Below are positions 60,330 through 64,000 of a stretch of 64,000 bases of DNA, piece after piece. The stretch comes from JAYFQF01 sp034927285 (GTDB lineage Bacteria > Bacillota > Peptococcia > DRI-13 > UBA5745): contig JAYFQF010000024.1 of NCBI GenBank assembly GCA_034927285.1, forward strand, positions 38,419 to 102,418, written 5' to 3'. The notes beneath the pieces were generated by a model. That model worked only from the letters and a program-made list of their open reading frames with translations, had not been told where the DNA came from and searched no databases. Position numbers and translations under genes: made by a program. Numbering within the stretch: position 1 is the first letter of the stretch; the number at the start of each line of letters is the position of its first letter.

Positions 60330-60600
60330 CTTTTTCACACCAGCGCAAATCCGACTTCCCACAAAGGGTTGTCTTATCGCTTCACAGCATACAACACACA
60401 TTGTCGTACATCACTACACAGACACAATGATACACATCGATTTACCGAGATTATCTCAATGTAGACATGTCAGTGTGTAAGTGTGTTGGAATATGGACGG
60501 AGGAGTGTGTGCTGGAAACAAATGCATCCATATCTTTTGGATACGATGCCGCCCGCGTTTCCGCGAGCCAAACGGAAGTAGATCTGACCGCTCGTACTGA
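60330..60600 (-). ncRNA. Candidate retron msr-msd RNA
   Basis: The leader between a good promoter (60608-60635) and the small membrane gene is about 350 nt with no reading frame of note. It holds a CGCG-GAAA-CGCG hairpin (60554-60565), a GCATCGTATC/GATA-GATGC hairpin near 60520-60545, and a long imperfect stem between 60412-60440 and 60456-60483 with outer ACACA/TGTGT pairing to 60391. Short 5' hairpins followed by one long hairpin is the general msr-msd plan. No convincing a1/a2 pairing was found, so the limits are uncertain. Confidence 0.5.
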
Positions 60601-60607
60601 CAAGAAA

Positions 60608-60635
60608 ATTATACCATGTGATAAAATAAAAGCAA
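60608..60635 (-). promoter_or_regulatory. Promoter of the retron-like unit
   Basis: Minus strand TATAAT (60608-60613) lies 16 bases after TTGCTT (60630-60635), giving a start near 60600. Confidence 0.65.
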
Positions 60636-60791
60636 GTTACTATCATTCCATGCACAGCGCGGTCTAAGTGGACTATGATCGTGTTGAAATATAACCCCAA
60701 AACCGAATAAGGGAGGAGTGCTCCATTTTTTTAGAGTCTGGCCATTCAGATCGGGGCTCTTTTTCTATACCATTAGATAGGAGGTATCAAC

Positions 60792-60908
60792 ATGGCAGAT
60801 AGAAACAAGCCGGATAAAATCGAGCAGCCCATTCTGAGTAGTAAGTCCCATAATTCCATAGGATGTTGCAATGGAATCATGGGACTTACTACTCGCAAAC
60901 CCTTATGA
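60792..60908 (+). CDS. Small 38-residue protein across an inverted repeat
   Basis: An ATG seven bases after AGGAGG opens a 38-codon frame beginning MADRNKPDKIEQPILSSK and ending GIMGLTTRKPL. Its second half is written across the 24-bp inverted repeat at 60836-60894, so codon content there is set by the palindrome. The ribosome site is excellent, but the product matches nothing I know. It may be a remnant that has received the repeat. Confidence 0.45.
   Translation: MADRNKPDKIEQPILSSKSHNSIGCCNGIMGLTTRKPL
60836..60894. repeat. 24-bp inverted repeat containing the direct-repeat core
   Basis: GAGTAGTAAGTCCCATAATT... (60836-60859) is complementary to 60871-60894 with one mismatch and an 11-base loop. 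Both arms hold the 16-base core TGGAATTATGGGACTT that also occurs in the 53-bp direct repeats. Confidence 0.88.
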
Positions 60909-60952
60909 ATAAAGGGAAAACGAAAGACCGTCAGTTCAAAACTGACGATCTC

Positions 60953-61005
60953 TCAATGGTCGAGGTGGAATTATGGGACTTGGAAAAACCCGGTAAAATC
61001 AATGG
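60953..61005. repeat. 53-bp direct repeat, right copy
   Basis: Right partner of 58891-58943. It is preceded by a perfect 8-bp hairpin (CGTCAGTT-CAA-AACTGACG, 60929-60947), as the left copy is by the hairpin at 58854-58881. Confidence 0.9.
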
Positions 61006-61095
61006 CCTAACATATTAACTATATTATCTCTGCTGAATATTATGTATAAAGGGGGCGGTAATGCGCCCCAGTATACTGAGATGGGAGTAAAAATT

Positions 61096-61526
61096 ATGCG
61101 CAGCGAAGAAGATAACAGCTTTGATTGTCAATCAAGTTGCCCCGATATATGCCCTCCAGGCCCACAAGGTCCACAGGGTCCGCGCGGTCCCAAGGGCGAT
61201 CCGGGATGTCCGGGTCCAAAAGGTGATATAGGCTACCCCGGCCCACGTTTTCGGAGGATGCAGGCACTGTAACGATCACGGTTGCGGGAATTTATCGTGT
61301 GAGTTATACATTGCTAGCGGATTCGGCTGTAACCAGTCATACGGATGTGTATGTAAACGATGCTCTCATACCGTCCACAGGCATTTTAGTTGATCCGACT
61401 CATACAGGTGGCACAAAGGATTTCGTCTATGCTTTTGATGCCGGAGATGTCATCACCACACGGTGTACGGACGGCACAATTAATGTGAGTGATTACGTGC
61501 TCACCCTCAATGCAATCAAAAATTAG
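61096..61526 (+). pseudogene. Broken BclA-like collagen-repeat exosporium-type gene
   Basis: The frame starting MRSEEDNSFD contains a short collagen-like Gly-X-Y run (GPQGPQGPRGPKGDPG...) and ends in an out-of-frame stop at 61270. The next frame, open from about 61240, reads FSEDAGTVTITVAGIYRVSY and continues to LTLNAIKN at 61526, matching the C-terminal jelly-roll domain of BclA-like spore-surface glycoproteins. A deletion across the junction, which also removed most of the collagen region, best explains the frame break. A GGGAG site precedes ATG 61096. The remnant supports a spore-forming host. Confidence 0.75.
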
Positions 61527-61537
61527 GTGATACGTTT

Positions 61538-61588
61538 ATTGCGGGCAAAGAGCAGCGATTTTTGTCTTGAATTCTCTTTGCTCGCAAT
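61538..61588. repeat. Long inverted repeat after the collagen-like pseudogene
   Basis: ATTGCGGGCAAAGAG and CTCTTTGCTCGCAAT are 15-bp arms with one mismatch and a 21-base loop, 12 bp after the stop. There is no T-run, so termination is uncertain. Confidence 0.6.
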
Positions 61589-61607
61589 CAAAAACGCCGT
61601 AAATAAG

Positions 61608-61645
61608 AAAAAATCGATAACAGAAAATCCTGTCATCGATTTTTT
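61608..61645 (-). terminator. Terminator next to the tRNA-Gly fragment
   Basis: AAAAAATCGAT with ACAG/CTGT inner pairing and ATCGATTTTTT form a hairpin with a minus-strand T-run, directly after the tRNA-Gly 3' fragment. It is probably the original terminator of the tRNA transcript. Confidence 0.75.
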
Positions 61646-61672
61646 ATGGAGCGGGTGATGGGAATCGAACCC
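61646..61672 (-). repeat. Duplicated tRNA-Gly 3' end (att-like)
   Basis: 27 bases, ATGGAGCGGGTGATGGGAATC plus GAACCC, are identical to 63670-63696, the acceptor and T-arm end of the intact tRNA-Gly gene. The rest of the tRNA is missing here. This is the pattern left by integration at a tRNA 3' end. Confidence 0.88.
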
Positions 61673-62146
61673 TAAGCAATTGAATTTTAAGGCACTTTTA
61701 AGAGCTATCAGTATATGCATGGCGCCACTTTCTTTATATAATATATACAACGCCAAACATCAAAAATAGGCCTGAATTTTAAAAAGTGGGTTTTAAATCT
61801 CCGCCCCTCTGGTATCCAGCCATGCGCCCCGCGCTTTGCGGCAGTCCTCGAGAGTCGGCCTAACGCAGCTAAACAGCTCGCCGGCGTTGTCCCGTTGATT
61901 GCACTTTACCCTAAGCAGTTAACTTCACGAGATGCTATATATGAATCCTGAAAAATCAACCGAAGTGGAATTTATCAAATATTCTAAATATGCTATACTT
62001 ATGTTAAAAATGGAGGTCCTTCCAATGAATTAGTTATTTGGTTGTTTTTAAATTACAATTTCTGAGCCTATATACAAGACTTAGTCCCTATAGTAAACAT
62101 GAAATTAAACTAGGCAAAAAAGAATTGCAGAAAGTGGTCAAAAGAC
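61673..62146. other. AT-rich gene-free stretch of the tRNA-Gly island
   Basis: About 470 bp without a credible gene. GTGGGTTTTAAAT at 61786-61798 recurs at 63602-63614, close to the other end of the island. A short segment around 61800-61920 has the GC content of the host; the rest is AT-rich. Confidence 0.4.
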
Positions 62147-62401
62147 ATGATTACAATATTCAATAGAAAAGAACTCCTTGTTACATATGATTTAGATTTA
62201 TTATCTACGGTAAAGTGGAAATTAAAAACCGCAAAAATTGAGTATTATATTCGTGTTGGAGGGTTAACAGCAGCGACACTATTTGCTAGCCGGCGCTCAT
62301 ATGCTGGATCTTTTGGCCAAAATATGCAATATTCTAATGAATATCATATCTATGTGAAAAAAAAAGATTATGAAGATGCGTTATTCTATATCCATGAATA
62401 A
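62147..62401 (+). CDS. Small hypothetical protein
   Basis: An 84-residue protein with a helical start (ITIFNRKELLVTYDLDLLSTVKWKLKTAKIEYYI) and an end resembling small DUF2007-like or Dps-like signal proteins (NEYHIYVKKKDYEDALFYIHE). The match is by pattern only. It lies 26 bp before a secreted protein gene and is AT-rich, as is the whole island. No function is assigned. Confidence 0.55.
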   Translation: MITIFNRKELLVTYDLDLLSTVKWKLKTAKIEYYIRVGGLTAATLFASRRSYAGSFGQNMQYSNEYHIYVKKKDYEDALFYIHE

Positions 62402-62427
62402 GCAAGGAGGTATATAGAGGTATATAT

Positions 62428-63099
62428 ATGAAGAAATCTTTCATTATTTTGTTAGTACTACTATTGATCTTAACTTTAATGCCTGCTAGCACATTTGCCA
62501 GTCCAGAACTATCAGATCGACAAATATATAATTTAACTCAAGAAGGAATATACTTAAATACAGAGACGCTTACTGTACGCAAGGCTTTGCCTGGCGAAGT
62601 ACAACTTTCAAATGACGAATTAGTAGCCGATTTTATTATCATTACCGAAACACTTCCGGGAAACATTATAAGCAAAAGAGCGACTGGTAGTGTTACCGCA
62701 ACAGATAACCTCGGTGGCACAGTATATGCTACAGCAGGAATTAATTATACAGATATTACGCATGAAAATGTTACTTATCGCCAGCCCGTAAGTTTCACCA
62801 ATAAGGTTGATAGTGTTAATGATGGAGCAGTAATGACAAGTGTTGTTGCAAATTATAGTGATTATGGTGCTTATATAATAAAAACTGGAAGTCAAGTAAC
62901 AACCGGCATAGATACAAACGCAAACGATCAAACGAAGAGTTATACAAGCGGCTTTACCTCTTTGCACACCTATAGCACAAACCACTCTCGTGCATATAAT
63001 ATAGAAGTTGATTTTAATATTATCCGTCAAGACATGCAGGTAAATTACAAGAGAGGTAGTAGCAATTATTCTTTTACCGTAACTGTTGATGCTATTTGA
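62428..63099 (+). CDS. Secreted hypothetical protein
   Basis: A 223-residue protein with a clear signal peptide (MKKSFIILLVLLLILTLMPASTFA) and a mature part rich in Thr, Asn, Ser and Tyr, predicted mostly beta strand and without cysteines. There is no lipobox, sortase or anchor motif, so it should be released. AAGGAGG lies about 17 bases before the ATG, and a nearer GAGG gives normal spacing. AT-rich codon use differs from the host genes. It is cargo of the tRNA-Gly island. Confidence 0.65.
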   Translation: MKKSFIILLVLLLILTLMPASTFASPELSDRQIYNLTQEGIYLNTETLTVRKALPGEVQLSNDELVADFIIITETLPGNIISKRATGSVTATDNLGGTVYATAGINYTDITHENVTYRQPVSFTNKVDSVNDGAVMTSVVANYSDYGAYIIKTGSQVTTGIDTNANDQTKSYTSGFTSLHTYSTNHSRAYNIEVDFNIIRQDMQVNYKRGSSNYSFTVTVDAI

Positions 63100-63182
63100 C
63101 TCCTCTATTCATTTTTACCGAGCACCTATCCTTCCGGGCTGTGACTAGGATTGATGATGATTTCACCATGATATTGCCTCCG

Positions 63183-63212
63183 ATCAAAAACAAGCCGCCT
63201 CTGGGCGGCTTG
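63183..63212 (-). terminator. Minus-strand terminator
   Basis: CAAGCCGCC and GGCGGCTTG (63191-63212) with a four-base loop, followed by TTTTTG on the minus strand. It could end a transcript from the small frame at 63322. Confidence 0.7.
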
Positions 63213-63321
63213 AAACAACCAATATTAAGTGAAGTGTGTAGCCAAGAGGTAAATTTTACGGTTGGCCTATAGTTTCATTTATCTACCAGAAATGATCGCC
63301 CGGCCTGGCGGTCATTTCCTT

Positions 63322-63543
63322 TTACAAATCAATAAGCCCTGGGATGATCCCCTCGAAGCTCAAGCCATCGCCAAACAAAATGGCCTGATCCAGATACTTG
63401 CCAATGTATTTGCCAGCCTCCGCGGCAATAAAGCCCTCCAACGCGGAAATGCTGTTCTTCAGCAGTAGATTCTTAACCTCCATCACTGCTACTACCGCTT
63501 CTTGCTTGATGCGAACTTCGTTGAAGGTAAAGCTTATAGACAC
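63322..63543 (-). CDS. Small hypothetical protein, possibly a fragment
   Basis: A 73-residue minus-strand frame, SISFTFNEVRIKQEAVVAVMEVKNLLLKNSI..., amphipathic and helical. It is preferred over the overlapping plus-strand frame because a minus-strand terminator follows it and its residue pattern looks more natural. The GTG start has no ribosome site, so it may be the end of a larger lost gene. Confidence 0.35.
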   Translation of the reverse strand: MSISFTFNEVRIKQEAVVAVMEVKNLLLKNSISALEGFIAAEAGKYIGKYLDQAILFGDGLSFEGIIPGLIDL

Positions 63544-63626
63544 AACAAATGAACGCTAAGCTACAGCCTGATGAGTCGAAGATATCATAATCGCTTTTGT
63601 AGTGGGTTTTAAATTGGGTTTTAAAA

Positions 63627-63656
63627 CAAAAAAAATACCGTCAAAAATGACGGTAT
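63627..63656 (-). terminator. Terminator of the tRNA-Gly/rRNA transcript
   Basis: ATACCGTCA and TGACGGTAT (63635-63656) with a four-base loop and eight T residues on the minus strand, 14 bp past the tRNA-Gly 3' end. Confidence 0.88.
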
Positions 63657-63670
63657 ACCTTGTTTTTCAA

Positions 63671-63744
<74 letters not shown>

Positions 63745-63780
63745 AGGTGTAAATGGTTTGCACAAAGAAGGAATAAAAAA

Positions 63781-63857
63781 TGGCTCCCCGAGTAGGACTC
63801 GAACCTACAACCTACCGGTTAACAGCCGGTTGCTCTACCATTGAGCTATCGAGGAGC
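63781..63857 (-). tRNA. tRNA-Asn (anticodon GUU)
   Basis: 77 nt with encoded CCA. It begins GCTCCTCGATAGCTCAATGG; anticodon stem CCGGC/ACCGG-type pairing encloses CTGTTAA, giving GUU. The acceptor stem GCTCCTC pairs with the 3' GGGGAGC. Confidence 0.97.
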
Positions 63858-63860
63858 AGA

Positions 63861-63976
63861 TCCTGGCAGTGACATACTTTCCCGGGAATCCAGTCCAAGT
63901 ATTCTCTGCGCGGAAGGGCTTAACTGCTGTGTTCGGGATGGGAACAGGTGGGACCCCTTCGCTATAGCCACCAGGA
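63861..63976 (-). rRNA. 5S ribosomal RNA
   Basis: About 116 nt on the minus strand, starting TCCTGGTGGCTATAGCG and containing CCCGAACACAGCAGTTAAGC, typical of bacterial 5S rRNA; ends TCCTGG/CCAGGA pair. The rRNA operon continues beyond the window edge, and tRNA-Asn and tRNA-Gly are its distal genes. Confidence 0.96.
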
Positions 63977-64000
63977 TAGGGCCGCTTCGCCGCCGCGTCA

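Noticed and set aside
60391..60483. CRISPR-like repeats in the ACACA/TGTGT tract
   Set aside because: There are no regular repeats with spacers; the pattern is explained by one long imperfect hairpin.
61646..61672. A second tRNA-Gly gene
   Set aside because: Only the acceptor and T-arm 3' portion is present; no anticodon arm or 5' half follows.
63262..63468. Plus-strand small frame near the tRNA-Gly gene
   Set aside because: It lies opposite a more natural minus-strand frame and has no ribosome site.

Overview
This window looks like chromosomal DNA of a GC-rich Bacillota, probably a spore-forming Clostridia-type bacterium. The reasons are strong AGGAGG ribosome sites, several TTG/GTG starts, an ECF sigma factor with an RsgI-like partner, a BclA-like collagen remnant, the HemA-HemC-CobA/HemD-HemB-HemL tetrapyrrole order, and FMN and cobalamin riboswitches. 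Assignment below phylum is inference.

Layout. 1-1.8 kb: end of a YgeW-type carbamoyltransferase and a carbamate kinase. 1.8-4.9 kb: a two-component system with an anchored accessory protein. 5.1-9.3 kb: rib operon (ribD-ribE-ribBA-ribH) behind an FMN riboswitch. 9.3-12.2 kb: ABC exporter and a truncated sigma factor. 12.3-14.4 kb: small genes, including a TfoX split into two genes. 14.8-17.5 kb: ECF sigma factor plus a large PepSY-repeat anti-sigma-like protein. 17.6-22.4 kb: two HTH regulators with shared palindromes, then a TctCBA transporter with a YunC-like protein. 22.5-33.3 kb: SfsA, RNase R, aldo/keto reductase, two paralogous NAD(P)-binding proteins, an unknown permease and an envelope glycolipid set. 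33.6-46.9 kb: one long minus-strand block with a promoter, cobalamin riboswitch and terminator, two nitrogenase component-1-like proteins, a NifH-like and a NifB-like protein, four substrate-binding lipoproteins and two FecCD-type permease/ATPase pairs. 46.9-55.2 kb: sirohaem/uroporphyrinogen pathway operon. 55.5-58.6 kb: chemotaxis receptor and a DctM-like permease. 58.8-63.7 kb: AT-rich accessory DNA with a retron-type reverse transcriptase flanked by 53-bp direct repeats, a broken collagen-like gene and a small island at a tRNA-Gly 3' end. The window ends with tRNA-Gly, tRNA-Asn and 5S rRNA on the minus strand.

The most interesting system is the nitrogenase-like block. It keeps the NifH cluster cysteines and the NifB radical-SAM motifs. 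Its two component-1 subunits together keep only four of the usual P-cluster cysteines (three plus one), and the cysteine that ligates FeMo-cofactor is absent. It sits under a cobalamin riboswitch, is co-directional with a BtuFCD/FecBCD-like transporter, and lies next to tetrapyrrole biosynthesis. I read it as an uncharacterised nitrogenase-like reductase tied to corrinoid, tetrapyrrole or metal-chelate metabolism. The second candidate is the retron-like unit with a small membrane protein. A third theme is in-frame tandem-repeat expansion at the ends and loops of many otherwise ordinary housekeeping proteins.
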